Positions 53,996 through 63,173 of a stretch of 64,000 nt of DNA are shown piece after piece. How positions within the stretch are numbered: position 1 is the stretch's first letter; every line of letters begins with the position of its first letter. Below the pieces are notes generated by a model, which saw only the letters and a program-made list of their open reading frames with translations, was not told the origin of the DNA and searched no databases. A program made the position numbers and the translations under genes. The DNA is from Flavivirga jejuensis. GTDB taxonomy: Bacteria > Bacteroidota > Bacteroidia > Flavobacteriales > Flavobacteriaceae. The stretch lies in assembly GCF_030540765.1 (NCBI RefSeq), contig NZ_JAUOEL010000004.1, positions 62,001 to 126,000 of the forward strand. The letters run 5' to 3'.

Positions 53996-54284
53996 AACGA
54001 TGAGGCGGTCTAAAAAGTGATGAACTTTGTCATCCTATGTTTGCAAAAAGTTAATGTCATTCAGAAAAGTTAATGTCATCCTATGTTTGTAAAAGGATTG
54101 AGATAAAAAAAATTATCAAGCGTATATAATGACGTAATAGGAGTGTCATTCAGAAGGAGGTACGACTGAAGAATCTTTAGAGATTAATTATAAAGATTCT
54201 TCGACTCCGACAATTGTCGGAATGCTCTGAATGATAAGTAGTTGATAGTCTTCTGAAGGACACTTTTTAGACAGCTTCATCGTT
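53996..54284. repeat. Nested palindromic element with imperfect 24-bp terminal inverted repeats
   Basis: Bases 53996-54019 are repeated in inverted form at 54261-54284 with two mismatches. The interior holds two copies of a TGTCATCCTATGTTTG word (near 54028 and 54071) and one copy (54148-54234) of the AGAAGGAGGTACGACTGAAG palindrome shared with 28.4 and 29.1 kb. It includes CGACAATTGTCG. No gene is present from 53987 to 54395. Confidence 0.65.
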
Positions 54285-54395
54285 TTTTATGATGTTGCCC
54301 AAGAGACTAATACTAAAAACTTTAAGACCATTTTTTATGAAAATTTGGATCAGAAATTTTTAGAAGTTGAAGTAAAAGAATAAACAAAACAAATC

Positions 54396-55160
54396 CTAGA
54401 ATCCTTCAAAAACCCCTAATCCAAAAAGTGCAAAATCATATTTAACAGGGTCGTTTGCATCTAATTCTCTTAAAGCAGTATCTAATTCTAATAAGGCTTT
54501 CGCATCATTTTGTTTACGTTGCAATAGCCCTAGTTTTCTGGCAACATTTCCAGAATGCACATCTAAAGGGCAAGATAACTTAGAAGGAGGGAGGCTTTTC
54601 CAAATACCAAAATCAACACCTGCGTTATCATTTCTAGCCATCCAACGTAAAAACATATTAATACGTTTTGCTGCCGAATTTTTTAAAGGATCACTTACGT
54701 GTTTTTGAGTTCTTTGTAAATGTTCAATTTCAAAAAAAGCCAACTTAAATTTAGAGATAGATACTTGTAGTGATTCCGTTTTTATATGTTTTGAAAAAAC
54801 AGATTCTTGTCCATTATGATTTTTATAAATATGTTTTAAGGATTTTATAAACTGTATGCAATCATGACCATTAAAGGTTCTATGAACAAAAGGACTTAAC
54901 TTTTCTAAATCAGTTTCTGAATGATTTAAAATAAAGTCATAAGGAGAATTGTCTAACAATTCCATTAAACGTTTTGCATTATTGATAATGCTTTTTCTAT
55001 TGCCCCAAGCAATGGTAGCTGTTAAAAAACCTGAGATCTCAATATCTTCTTTTTTACTGAATTGATGCGGAATTTGAATGGGGTCACTTTCAATAAATTT
55101 AGGGTTGTTATATTGGATGACTTTAGCGTCTAGGAAATCTTTGAGGTCTTTTTTATTCAA
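54396..55160 (-). CDS. TIGR02757 (DUF2400) family protein
   Basis: A 254-residue conserved protein of unknown function. Family features are the start KKDLKDFLDAKVIQYNNPKFI, IEISGFLTATIAWGNRKSII, DFILNHSETDLEKLSPFVHRTFNG (in parts), MFLRWMARND and PLDVHSGNVARKLGLL, close to a helix-hairpin DNA-glycosylase-like fold. The start is a TTG; no in-frame ATG lies upstream before a stop codon, and alignment with the usual N-terminus supports it. It is a stand-alone gene. Confidence 0.83.
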   Translation of the reverse strand: MNKKDLKDFLDAKVIQYNNPKFIESDPIQIPHQFSKKEDIEISGFLTATIAWGNRKSIINNAKRLMELLDNSPYDFILNHSETDLEKLSPFVHRTFNGHDCIQFIKSLKHIYKNHNGQESVFSKHIKTESLQVSISKFKLAFFEIEHLQRTQKHVSDPLKNSAAKRINMFLRWMARNDNAGVDFGIWKSLPPSKLSCPLDVHSGNVARKLGLLQRKQNDAKALLELDTALRELDANDPVKYDFALFGLGVFEGF

Positions 55161-55339
55161 AACAATATTTTTTTCAAAAGTAAGTATTCTTGTTGAGTGC
55201 TAATTTGTTTAATCAAAAAGAATTCCCTTTGGCTCTACCAAGGATAGTTGGTTTGAAGAAATTCTTTATTTTTAATTATTCTATATCATTATACGCAACC
55301 ATATAGAAACATTAGCATCTAATTAATAAACCCATAATA

Positions 55340-55759
55340 ATGAATGATTTTAAAATAGGTATTGTTGCGATCTTCTTAATTTCTTTAATAGGGTGTAGTA
55401 GTGAACAAAATTTAAATAATCCAACTGATGCTAATTCTATTTTTGGAAAATGGAAGCTAGTTGAAAAATATTTAAGCGCTGGTGGCCCACAATACAAGGT
55501 TGATGTAGAGAATGGGGCTGAGTATTCTTTTTCGAACAATGGTGATTTTGTATCCGATGATTTTTTTGGTTGTACAACAGGCGAATTTGAATTAGAGTCA
55601 AATACATTAAATTTAATGTATGATTGTGATAAGTTTCAAGATTATAATGGTCTTATTTCTTATAGCTTGAGTTTTGAATCAAACTTCTTGACTTTAATAC
55701 CAACAACTATAATATGTGTTGAGGGTTGTAGTTATAAATTCAAAAAAATAAGCAATTAA
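55340..55759 (+). CDS. Lipocalin-like lipoprotein
   Basis: A 139-residue lipoprotein. The signal peptide ends in a lipobox (LISLIGCSS), and the mature part starts with FGKWKLVEKYL, a lipocalin-like N-terminal motif, followed by alternating strands (AEYSFSNNGDFVSDD, FLTLIPTTIICV) and four Cys. Lipocalin-like lipoproteins of this size are frequent in flavobacteria, and their ligand is unknown. It lies between two leftward genes on its own. Confidence 0.72.
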   Translation: MNDFKIGIVAIFLISLIGCSSEQNLNNPTDANSIFGKWKLVEKYLSAGGPQYKVDVENGAEYSFSNNGDFVSDDFFGCTTGEFELESNTLNLMYDCDKFQDYNGLISYSLSFESNFLTLIPTTIICVEGCSYKFKKISN

Positions 55760-55794
55760 GAATAAAATTAACAAATTAAAGAATTGCTAATTTC

Positions 55795-56457
55795 TTAGAC
55801 TAAAATATTACCATCTACCATAGTGAGTTTTCTATCGGCTAAATTAGCCAATTCCTCATTATGAGTAACAATTACAAAGGTTTGTCCGAATTCATCACGT
55901 AATTTAAAAAAGAGACTGTGTAATGTCTCGGCAGATTCACTATCTAAATTACCAGAAGGTTCATCGGCGAAAATTAAATCGGGATTATTTATTAATGCTC
56001 TTGCAACGGCAACGCGTTGTTGTTCTCCACCAGATAATTCATTTGGTTTATGATCATACCGATGTGATAGACCTAAAAAATCTAAAAGCTCGATAGCACG
56101 TTTTTCTGCATCAACTTTTTTAGTGCCTTTTATAAAAGCAGGTAAGCATACATTTTCCAATGCCGTAAATTCTGGAAGTAATTGATGAAACTGAAATATA
56201 AAACCGATATGCTCGTTTCTAAACTTTGCTAAGCCTTTATCATTAAGAGTTTGGATGTTAACATCGTTTATATTTAACTCAAAATTTTCGTTAGAAGAAG
56301 CAGAATCTAAAGTTCCCAGTATTTGTAATAAGGTAGTTTTTCCAGCTCCAGAAGCTCCAACAATAGAGACAACCTCACTTTTTTTAATATGAATATCGAC
56401 ACCTTTTAATACGTGTAAATCATTGTAATACTTATGAATGTTTTTTGCTTTAATCAT
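55795..56457 (-). CDS. lolD: ABC transporter ATP-binding protein, LolD-like
   Basis: A 220-residue ATPase of the MacB/LolD group. It has Walker [10 protein letters not shown], the Q loop [10 protein letters not shown], signature [14 protein letters not shown], Walker [14 protein letters not shown] and the H-loop VTHNEEL. LolD works with LolC/LolE to pull lipoproteins from the inner membrane. The membrane partners are not in this window, so assignment to lipoprotein release rather than general MacB-type export is inferred from sequence. A 444-bp gap with a microsatellite lies on its start side. Confidence 0.83.
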   Translation of the reverse strand: MIKAKNIHKYYNDLHVLKGVDIHIKKSEVVSIVGASGAGKTTLLQILGTLDSASSNENFELNINDVNIQTLNDKGLAKFRNEHIGFIFQFHQLLPEFTALENVCLPAFIKGTKKVDAEKRAIELLDFLGLSHRYDHKPNELSGGEQQRVAVARALINNPDLIFADEPSGNLDSESAETLHSLFFKLRDEFGQTFVIVTHNEELANLADRKLTMVDGNILV

Positions 56458-56666
56458 TTTTAAATAAATCTATTAAACCTCTAAATGGAATCATTCTTGT
56501 TTTTCAGTGAAAATACTACTTTAAGGATTTATGAGCAAAGATTAGCTATTTCTTTTATTAATGAAACTCTATTTTGAAAAGTCTGCAAGACGCATTCAAA
56601 ATTGTAAGTTGAACTAATCCTACTTTTTTAATGGAATCTAGACTTAATACCTCGATTTTTGGGGCA

Positions 56667-56693
56667 ATTATTATTATTATTATTATTATTATT
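56667..56693. repeat. ATT trinucleotide microsatellite, 9 units
   Basis: A pure run of nine ATT units in the non-coding 444-bp gap between lolD and folE. The rest of that gap (56458-56901) has no gene. Length variation is possible, but it is about 200 bases from the folE start, so an effect is not evident. Confidence 0.85.
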
Positions 56694-56831
56694 GAATTCA
56701 GGGCTTGCCTTGAGTTTTAATACTTTTTATTTCTATTTTTTTAGATTATTGCAGTCTCTGATTTTACATTAGTTTTTTGATGATTTTTTTCAACGACTCC
56801 CATTTCTTTAAGCGTGTTCATAATTACTTTG

Positions 56832-56861
56832 TTGTTAAAAGTTGAAATTTGCTTAACTTTA
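56832..56861 (+). promoter_or_regulatory. Candidate folE promoter
   Basis: TTG at 56832, 19 bases of spacing, then TAACTTTA at 56854-56861 matches the Bacteroidota TTG/TAnnTTTG pattern apart from the last base. It lies 40 bases before the folE ATG. Confidence 0.35.
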
Positions 56862-56901
56862 AAAAATAATGAAAATAAGATTGCTTAAATAAAAAAATAA
56901 T

Positions 56902-57489
56902 ATGCCATATAAGAAGTTTGAAGAATATAATATTCAAGTAACGGATGATGTTAAGAATAGGTATGAAAATATTATTAAAGACTTAGGGGAAGATACTAAG
57001 CGTGACGGACTATTAAAGACTCCAGAGCGGGCAGCAAAAGCGATGCAGTTTTTAACACAGGGATACCATCAGGATCCTGTTGAAATACTAAAAAGCGCGA
57101 TGTTTAAAGAGTCTTATAATGAAATGGTTATTGTAAAAGATATAGAATTGTATTCTCTTTGCGAGCACCATATTTTACCTTTTTTTGGAAAAGTTCACAT
57201 TGCTTATATTCCAAACGGACAAATTGTCGGATTAAGTAAATTACCAAGAATTGTAGATGTTTTTGCAAGACGTTTACAGGTACAAGAGCGTTTAACAGAA
57301 CAAATTTTAGATTGTATAAATGATACTTTAAAACCACAAGGTGTTGCTGTAGTGATAGAAGCATCCCATATGTGTATGATGATGCGTGGTGTACAAAAAC
57401 AAAACTCTATTACGACCACCTCTGGGTTTAGAGGGCAATTTGAAAAAATTGAAACTAGAAATGAGTTTTTAAAGTTGATAGGGAAGTAG
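56902..57489 (+). CDS. folE: GTP cyclohydrolase I
   Basis: A 195-residue cytosolic enzyme that turns GTP into 7,8-dihydroneopterin triphosphate, the first step of folate synthesis. Zinc ligands are in LCEHHILPF and the later HMCMMMRGV. Substrate and catalytic text includes [32 protein letters not shown] (in parts), and the end is [11 protein letters not shown]. Full length. It is followed after 58 bases by a small membrane-protein gene on the same strand. Confidence 0.95.
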   Translation: MPYKKFEEYNIQVTDDVKNRYENIIKDLGEDTKRDGLLKTPERAAKAMQFLTQGYHQDPVEILKSAMFKESYNEMVIVKDIELYSLCEHHILPFFGKVHIAYIPNGQIVGLSKLPRIVDVFARRLQVQERLTEQILDCINDTLKPQGVAVVIEASHMCMMMRGVQKQNSITTTSGFRGQFEKIETRNEFLKLIGK

Positions 57490-57547
57490 TTTTATTGTGG
57501 GGTTTGGTATGTTTCTTGCTTATCCTAATTGTATTAAATATTACTTA

Positions 57548-57829
57548 ATGAATAAATATAAAAAACTATTAATTGGTATTGTTTTAGATGCTATTGGATA
57601 TGTGTCTTTTCTAATTCCAGGAATTGGTGAGTTTTCAGATATAGTCTGGGCTCCAATGTCTGGTTGGTTAATGACCAAGCTTTACAAAGGAAAGCCTGGT
57701 AAAATTGCTGGTGTTATAACTTTTGTTGAGGAGGCATTACCTGGCTTAGATGTGGTACCAACTTTTACACTTATGTGGTTATATACATATGTTTTTAATA
57801 AGAAAGACAATGTTATAGATAAGGCTTAA
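57548..57829 (+). CDS. Small hydrophobic protein of unknown function
   Basis: A 93-residue protein (from MNKYKKLLIGIVLDAIGYV). The ATG at 57548 is preferred over an upstream one at 57497, as it gives a basic start directly before a hydrophobic segment. It has two or three hydrophobic stretches with FLIPGIGEFSDIVWAP and LMTKLYKGKPGKIAGV, a pattern of small flavobacterial membrane proteins. A decayed 3' half of the same gene lies at 59597-59745. The stop overlaps the convergent kinase gene by 4 bases. Confidence 0.65.
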   Translation: MNKYKKLLIGIVLDAIGYVSFLIPGIGEFSDIVWAPMSGWLMTKLYKGKPGKIAGVITFVEEALPGLDVVPTFTLMWLYTYVFNKKDNVIDKA

Positions 57830-58782
57830 AGAGGTACATTTATAGCTAATAGGGTACCTTTTTTAATTTCAGATTTAATTTTCAGATTACCTTGAAGTTT
57901 TGATACTCGAGATTTTATATTCAATAAACCTATACCGTCGCTTTCTTTATTGGAATTGAAGCCAATACCATCATCTGTAATATCTAAAAGCAATTTATTA
58001 GAATTTAAGGAGAAATTAATAGTAATGGTATTTGCTTTGGCATGTTTAATAACATTTTGAATGGACTCTTGAATAATTCTGTATAGATTCACTTTTATAT
58101 AATCATTAATATCTTCCCAAAAGATGTTGCAGTTTTGGTTAATACTATAATTAAAACTATGTAGATTACTTTGATTACTAATATAACCTTCCAGAATAGT
58201 AATGAAATCCTTGTTAGTATCTAATTGTGTGTATTTTAATTCATGAGAAAGATCTCTTATTTCTAGTTCAATAGACTGTATTTCATTAATATAGAAAGTG
58301 TATTTATCTTTGTCTTTACCTTGATCTAACGATAAAAACTCTAATCCCAATCGAGCCCCTAAAAGTCTATTTAAAATCCCATCATGCAACTCTTCAGAAA
58401 TATGATGACGTTCTAAAAGGCGGCCTTCCTCAACTTTGGCTTGTTGTCTTAGCATGAGTGTATAAATCTCTTCATTGGCTTTTTGTTGTTCACTCTCAAA
58501 ACGTAAGATTTTGTTTTTAGTAATTTGGACTTTTATAATAAAAATTAGTGTAAAGATTAAAATAACGATAAGCCCAATAACAACAATTAAAATATTTTGA
58601 GTTGTTAAATGTTTTGTTTTATTAATATAAGTATCTGTTTCATATTGTTTTATGATAGATTTGTTTTTTGTTGCTCTTTCATTTTTTTGGATGCTATCCA
58701 ACATAACATCTAAACTATTGTTTTGTGCATTTATGTTAAAAATAATAAGAAGCCATGCGATGAAAAATAAATATTTATTCAA
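57826..58782 (-). CDS. Sensor histidine kinase, HisKA_3 type
   Basis: A 318-residue kinase of the NarX/DesK type. The signal-peptide-like start (MNKYLFFIAWLLIIFNINAQ) uses a TTG codon; no in-frame ATG lies upstream before a stop, so this start is taken. One helix (about 62-82) leads into a coiled coil and the HisKA_3 box RHHISEELHDGILNRLLG with the phospho-acceptor His in ELHDG, then an HATPase with IQESIQNVIKHAKA, DDGIGFN and GIGLLNIKSRV. The usual N-terminal TPR array of related kinases is missing, leaving a 40-residue extracytoplasmic part. No LuxR-type regulator is beside it. Confidence 0.83.
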   Translation of the reverse strand: MNKYLFFIAWLLIIFNINAQNNSLDVMLDSIQKNERATKNKSIIKQYETDTYINKTKHLTTQNILIVVIGLIVILIFTLIFIIKVQITKNKILRFESEQQKANEEIYTLMLRQQAKVEEGRLLERHHISEELHDGILNRLLGARLGLEFLSLDQGKDKDKYTFYINEIQSIELEIRDLSHELKYTQLDTNKDFITILEGYISNQSNLHSFNYSINQNCNIFWEDINDYIKVNLYRIIQESIQNVIKHAKANTITINFSLNSNKLLLDITDDGIGFNSNKESDGIGLLNIKSRVSKLQGNLKIKSEIKKGTLLAINVPL

Positions 58783-58828
58783 TGGATGTTGTGTTTATGT
58801 AGTATTCAAATATAAGATTTTTTCTACA

Positions 58829-59058
58829 TTATAGAATAGGTAAGTCCCAAACTAATATTTTACCTATATTAAATATTCCATCAGGTTTCAATCGTGGCAG
58901 GTGATTAATATATCTTTTATTAGTTAGATTTGTTCCAGAGATAGAAACTTCCAAGTCATTTTTAAATAATTTAAAACGACCTCCAAAGACTCCATTTAAT
59001 CTAAAAATTCTCCGACTCTTGGGTTGGGGTTTCCAATTAACCTCTCCTTTGTAGCTAC
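58829..59058 (-). pseudogene. C-terminal fragment of a TonB-dependent receptor
   Basis: About 75 residues match the last strands of a TonB-dependent receptor: NGVFGGRFKLFKNDLEVSISG, NLTNKRYINHLPRLKPDGIFNIG and a worn end LVWDLPIL instead of the usual aromatic terminus. The upstream part is missing; the reading frame runs straight into the MITE-like element at 59060. It is a remnant, not a functional gene. Confidence 0.7.
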
Positions 59059-59059
59059 G

Positions 59060-59393
59060 GTGTACCCACAAATATTGGAGAAGAAATAGCTATTTATAAA
59101 TTTTTAAAGGCTCAAAAATAATCGTTAAGAACAGACCATAAGGCAAGCCCAGACCCTTCGTAAGAATAAAGAACAAAATTTCGAAACCCAGGAGCATAGC
59201 CTTGTATGCTGTGATGGGGCGACGCGAAATTTTGTTCTTGGTTCTTCTTAAGCGCAGCGCGAGAAGAAATTCCTTCGAAGGGGCGTCTTTTCTCCTGCCT
59301 GCCGTCTTTTAGGCAGGTTTGTTACTTTTCTTTGGACGAGCAAAGAAAAGTAAATAATAAAATATACCTCTTCTTTAAAAGATGTGGGTACAC
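59060..59393. mobile_element. MITE-like element with 11-bp perfect terminal inverted repeats
   Basis: GTGTACCCACA at 59060-59070 is repeated in inverted form at 59383-59393. An 11-base direct repeat CTCCTTTGTAG lies close outside on both sides (59044-59054 and 59399-59409), as a target duplication would. The interior (about 310 bp) has palindromes such as GAACAAAATTTCG...CGAAATTTTGTTC but no gene. It is higher in GC than its surroundings, and adjoins the receptor fragment. No transposase is encoded. Confidence 0.6.
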
Positions 59394-59413
59394 GGTAGCT
59401 CCTTTGTAGAGGT

Positions 59414-59528
59414 CAGAACTGCAAAAAAAGGCAGTTCTGGGTTAGGCAAAATAACAAAATTCGATTTTTGCCTCTATAAAGGCAAAATGAAACTGGCGAA
59501 ATACTCCTATGGCTAGCCTCAGGGATAG
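59414..59528. repeat. Cluster of hairpins in the gene-free 59.4-59.5 kb region
   Basis: Three stems follow each other: CAGAACTGC/GCAGTTCTG (59414-59439), TTTTTGCCT/AGGCAAAA (59465-59486) and GAAACTG...CAGTTTC round a CTATGGCTAGCC core (59489-59538). They look like end hairpins or a composite intergenic repeat. No gene is found. Confidence 0.5.
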
Positions 59529-59596
59529 TCAGTTTCAAGAATTTTTTTATTAGATTATAACCATCTGTTTTTGTATCAGTTATTGCTTGATCTCCC

Positions 59597-59745
59597 GTTT
59601 TAGGTTGCTTAATGACAAAACTTTATAAAGGAAAACTAGGTAGAAATGCAGGGTGTTATAACTTTTGTTAAAGAAGCACTTCCTAGGTTAGATGTTATAC
59701 CAGCTTTTACATTGATGTGGTTATATATTTATGTTTAAAAAAAAC
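59597..59745 (+). pseudogene. Decayed 3' fragment duplicate of the small membrane-protein gene at 57.5 kb
   Basis: Bases 59597-59745 resemble 57660-57805: GCTTAATGACAAAACTTTAT against GGTTAATGACCAAGCTTTAC, TGTTATAACTTTTGTTAAAG, and TGATGTGGTTATATATTTAT. One-base changes disrupt the frame. Together with the receptor fragment it shows loss of a former gene segment here. Confidence 0.75.
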
Positions 59746-59756
59746 TAAGAATAAAT

Positions 59757-59791
59757 AAAATGCTCCCTTTTATAGAAAAGAGAGCATTTTA
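59757..59791. terminator. Bidirectional terminator hairpin
   Basis: AAAATGCTC and GAGCATTTT pair round CTTTTATAGAAAAG, with A-runs and T-runs at both ends. It lies 17 bases beyond the stop of the leftward lipoprotein gene, ending the 64-59.8 kb operon. Confidence 0.75.
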
Positions 59792-59807
59792 AAAATGTTT
59801 TTGGATA

Positions 59808-60380
59808 TTATTGAACTGATACCGAAAATGTAACAGAAACATCAGTTTCTCCTCCAGCATTTGTAATATCTCCATCACTAACATTTTCACCATCTTTATT
59901 AGGTAGATGACGCAAAATTATAGTTATAGTGCCACTGGCAGCAGATGTACTTGTTGTTAACAAGAAATCTAAACCAATTGGATTTCCATTAGCGTCTGTA
60001 TCATTATATTCAAATGTTGCAATACCACTAGTTGTAGAGTAGAAAAATTGATGTTCTTCATCTAGCTCTTCGATTTCTTCAGTAATATTTTCCGCAGGCG
60101 ATTCGGTTTCATTTAACAATACAATACTGCCATTGTAAGTTGTGTTTGCATCTAAATTACCTGAAACAGAAACTACTGGAGCGTCAGGACCATCACCATC
60201 TAAATCTACAGACTCTAAAACAATATCAGTACCGCCAGCTTCAGGTGTTAATGTTACTGTTACTGTTGTAATTACTTCTTCTTCTATAACAAGTTCAGGG
60301 TTGTCGTCGTTACTAGAACAACTGTTAAAAATTAAAGCTGATATAAATAATAAGATTGTTATTTTTTTTAATATTTTCAT
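59808..60380 (-). CDS. Lipoprotein next to TonB receptor (type 1 periplasmic-binding-fold-like annotation family)
   Basis: A 190-residue lipoprotein. The lipobox is FNSCSSND, and the mature part is acidic and beta-rich: VITTVTVTLTPEAGGTDIVL, DLDGDGPDAPVVSVSGNLDANTTYNGSI (in parts), LNETESPAENITEEIEEL. Such proteins always lie after a metal-type TonB receptor in flavobacteria; the acidic, repeated Asp residues would suit cation binding. The database label type 1 periplasmic-binding fold is from memory and is not shown by any motif here. It is 18 bases after the receptor gene and is the last gene of the operon. Confidence 0.7.
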   Translation of the reverse strand: MKILKKITILLFISALIFNSCSSNDDNPELVIEEEVITTVTVTLTPEAGGTDIVLESVDLDGDGPDAPVVSVSGNLDANTTYNGSIVLLNETESPAENITEEIEELDEEHQFFYSTTSGIATFEYNDTDANGNPIGLDFLLTTSTSAASGTITIILRHLPNKDGENVSDGDITNAGGETDVSVTFSVSVQ

Positions 60381-60398
60381 AATAGATTTTTAAATTTG

Positions 60399-62798
60399 TT
60401 AATAATTTAATTTTAATTGCAACATAATATTTCTCCCTAAATCATCGGCAAAATATCTCAATCTGTTAAGATATTCTCTGTAAGAAGTGTTTAAAATGTT
60501 AGTAATTCGTAAACCTATGTTTAGGTTTGTTTTTTGTGATATATTTAAAGTAATATCACTGTTAAAATGCAATAAATGGTAGGTTGGTGGCGGTGTGCTT
60601 ATATCTAATAATTCAAATTCGTCTGTTGTGGGGATATATACTTCAAAATTATTGTTTGGATATTCATTTTGAGCTAAAACCAATTCACTTTGCAATTCAC
60701 TATTAAAATGCCACCATTTTTTATTAGAATAACTAAGCGCATTTACTGTTTTAAATGAAGGCATATCAATTAAAGGTCTGTCTTTAGAAATATCATGTCC
60801 TTTTACAATAGAGGATTTATTACTTGCGAACCAATGTTTATTATATTGATAATGCACATCTAAATCAACTCCAAACAACGATGCATTAGTTTGTTTATAT
60901 TCCCAAACAAGAAATTCGCCTCTAATGGTTTGTTCTGTGTCCGTGGGTTCTATAAGAATGTAATTGTCTATATGGTTGTAAAAGGTTTCAAAACTTAAAT
61001 TTAAAACACTTGTATTGTAGATATAACTAGCAGATACTCTATTGGATTTTTCTTGTGAAATACGTAAATCTCCCAATTCAATTCGCGCAGCAGAATGATG
61101 TAAACCATCACTAAATAATTCTGATGGATTTGGAGCTCTACTAGATAAACTGTAGTTTGCTATAAGTTTACTGTTAGTGTTTAAATTATAAGCAACACCA
61201 GCTGAAGCAGATATGTTGTGATACTCAAAAATAGGATTGGTAAGGTACTGGGTTGATTGTTCATCAATAATTAAATTACTAAAATCAGCATCATACCCAA
61301 GCTCTTCCCACCGACTTATTTTATAAAACTTTTTAGCGTCATATTTATTAAAATCATAACGCACACCAAAATCTAAAAATACATTTTTATTAAGTGTAAA
61401 GTCTGAAAGCAAAAACACCCCAAAATCGTATTTATCATAGTCAGGAATTAATCTTCTAACACCTGTATCTGGATTTGCAAAGTTATTTTGGGAGCTTCCA
61501 GAAAGTCCAATTTCGTATGTATTTCCAATATTACTGTCTAATTTTAAATCGGTTTTGATGCTATGTGTTTTTAGTGTTAAATCTATAGCAGGCTTAAACC
61601 TATCTTCACCTATGCGTAGGTCGTATTCATAACGCTGGTTATTTTGAAAATCATACTGTACTTTTAATTTCCCAAACTTTTTAAAACGCTTGTAAAAATC
61701 TGCCTTTATTAATTGATGCGTTACATCTTGTTTTGGGAAACCTATATTATAACTAAAATCATCAATAACAAGGGGCTGCTGGGTATTAATAGCGTTTATT
61801 AAATCTTCAGCATTACCAATATGAGACGATTCTAAAATAGCAATTTCGTTGTTTAAATAACTGTAATAGATATTAAAGCCTTTTTCAAAAGATTTATAAC
61901 CCGTATGTATTGAAAACCCATTGGATTTCAAACCCGTGTTAGTGAGGCTGTAATCTGCAGCTTTAAAATCGCCATAATATTTTGTTGTGGCTTGCCCATT
62001 TATATACCAACCCGTTGCGTAGGTTTTATATAAAGAAGAGCTTAAACTAAAACCTCTTCCGTTGGTTTGCCCACTAACAATGGTTTTTCCGTATAACGAA
62101 TCTTTTAAAATAGTGGGGCTTGAGTTTAAAACTACAACACCGCCAATAGCATCACCACCATAAGCTAAAGCTCCCGAGCCTTTTATTACAGAAATACTTC
62201 CAGAAGCATTAATATCAATATTTGGAGCATGTTCTACACCCCATTCTTGATCTTGCAACCTAACACCATTTGTCATAACAATAACTCTACTACTATGCAA
62301 ACCATTTATAACGGGTTTTACAATGGTACTACCTGTATTTAAGGATGATACGCCGCTAACTTTTTTTAACACATCTCCTAAGCTACCGGAACTAAACAGC
62401 TCTAAATCTTTAGTTTTTAACAGCGTTTCTTGGCTTGTTTTGGATTGCTTTCCTACAAGATGACCATTTACAGTAACTTCATTAAGTTGTTCTATGTGAT
62501 GCTCTAAATTTATTTTAAATTGGGTATCACCTTTAATCACAACATCCAATTCTTTGGTGTCACAACCCACATGGGATATAGTTACTGTTATTTTTCCATC
62601 ACAAAGATTTTGAAACACAAAACCACCATCTAGATCTGTTGTGGTATAAATATCTAGTTCTTTAATGTGAAGGATTGCTCCAATTATATTAGAACCATCA
62701 TGAAAATCATTAACTTTTCCTGACAGTTTTGATGTGCATTCTTGAGCATTAGCTAAGTTATATATAACACAAGCTATTAGCAATGCATAGTATTTCAT
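60399..62798 (-). CDS. TonB-dependent receptor, probable metal type
   Basis: A 799-residue outer-membrane receptor. A signal peptide (MKYYALLIACVIYNLANA) is followed by a carboxypeptidase-regulatory-like domain (about 20-110), a plug domain (about 115-235: VTVNGHLVGKQSKTSQ, GSLGDVLKKVSGVSSLNTGS, EWGVEHAPNIDINASGSISVIKG in parts) and a 22-strand-type barrel ending NTSYREYLNRLRYFADDLGRNIMLQLKLNY (in parts). It takes up a substrate from outside using TonB energy. With the upstream His-rich protein and the downstream acidic lipoprotein, a zinc or copper substrate is the best guess. Confidence 0.9.
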   Translation of the reverse strand: MKYYALLIACVIYNLANAQECTSKLSGKVNDFHDGSNIIGAILHIKELDIYTTTDLDGGFVFQNLCDGKITVTISHVGCDTKELDVVIKGDTQFKINLEHHIEQLNEVTVNGHLVGKQSKTSQETLLKTKDLELFSSGSLGDVLKKVSGVSSLNTGSTIVKPVINGLHSSRVIVMTNGVRLQDQEWGVEHAPNIDINASGSISVIKGSGALAYGGDAIGGVVVLNSSPTILKDSLYGKTIVSGQTNGRGFSLSSSLYKTYATGWYINGQATTKYYGDFKAADYSLTNTGLKSNGFSIHTGYKSFEKGFNIYYSYLNNEIAILESSHIGNAEDLINAINTQQPLVIDDFSYNIGFPKQDVTHQLIKADFYKRFKKFGKLKVQYDFQNNQRYEYDLRIGEDRFKPAIDLTLKTHSIKTDLKLDSNIGNTYEIGLSGSSQNNFANPDTGVRRLIPDYDKYDFGVFLLSDFTLNKNVFLDFGVRYDFNKYDAKKFYKISRWEELGYDADFSNLIIDEQSTQYLTNPIFEYHNISASAGVAYNLNTNSKLIANYSLSSRAPNPSELFSDGLHHSAARIELGDLRISQEKSNRVSASYIYNTSVLNLSFETFYNHIDNYILIEPTDTEQTIRGEFLVWEYKQTNASLFGVDLDVHYQYNKHWFASNKSSIVKGHDISKDRPLIDMPSFKTVNALSYSNKKWWHFNSELQSELVLAQNEYPNNNFEVYIPTTDEFELLDISTPPPTYHLLHFNSDITLNISQKTNLNIGLRITNILNTSYREYLNRLRYFADDLGRNIMLQLKLNY

Positions 62799-62834
62799 TG
62801 TTAAGATTTTTAGTTTTAAAAAATGAGCTATTTT

Positions 62835-63173
62835 TTAAACTAAAACGGGTGGTCCTCTTAGAGTTAAAGATAATCGCCGATGATTATAAAGATAATTGTA
62901 TGTTAAAGAAGATGTTTTATGATATAATGGTATCTGAAATAGATCAGCATTAAAAGAGGTATAGACGAAATTTTTATTAAGCTGAAACTTATAAAACTCA
63001 CAATCTAAATCTATTTCGTGTAAATGTGTTGACTTTTCTCCTAAGCAAACTTCATACTCATGATCATGGTGTGAGAAAATATGATGAAATTTAACAACAG
63101 TAGGTACAAGAAAAGTAGCAACCAGTAACAAGGTTGCTATTTTGAATATAATATGTTGTTTTATTTGATTCAC
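62835..63173 (-). CDS. His-rich small exported protein before TonB receptor
   Basis: A 112-residue protein with an N-terminal hydrophobic segment (about 9-25) and HHIFSHHDHEYEVC plus HLHEIDLDCEFYKFQ, a likely metal-binding patch. The start is GTG at 63173, sharing its G with the TAG stop of the preceding gene, so the two are translationally coupled. This gene type is common before metal-related TonB receptors in flavobacteria. A metal sensing or transfer role is inferred. Confidence 0.75.
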   Translation of the reverse strand: MNQIKQHIIFKIATLLLVATFLVPTVVKFHHIFSHHDHEYEVCLGEKSTHLHEIDLDCEFYKFQLNKNFVYTSFNADLFQIPLYHKTSSLTYNYLYNHRRLSLTLRGPPVLV

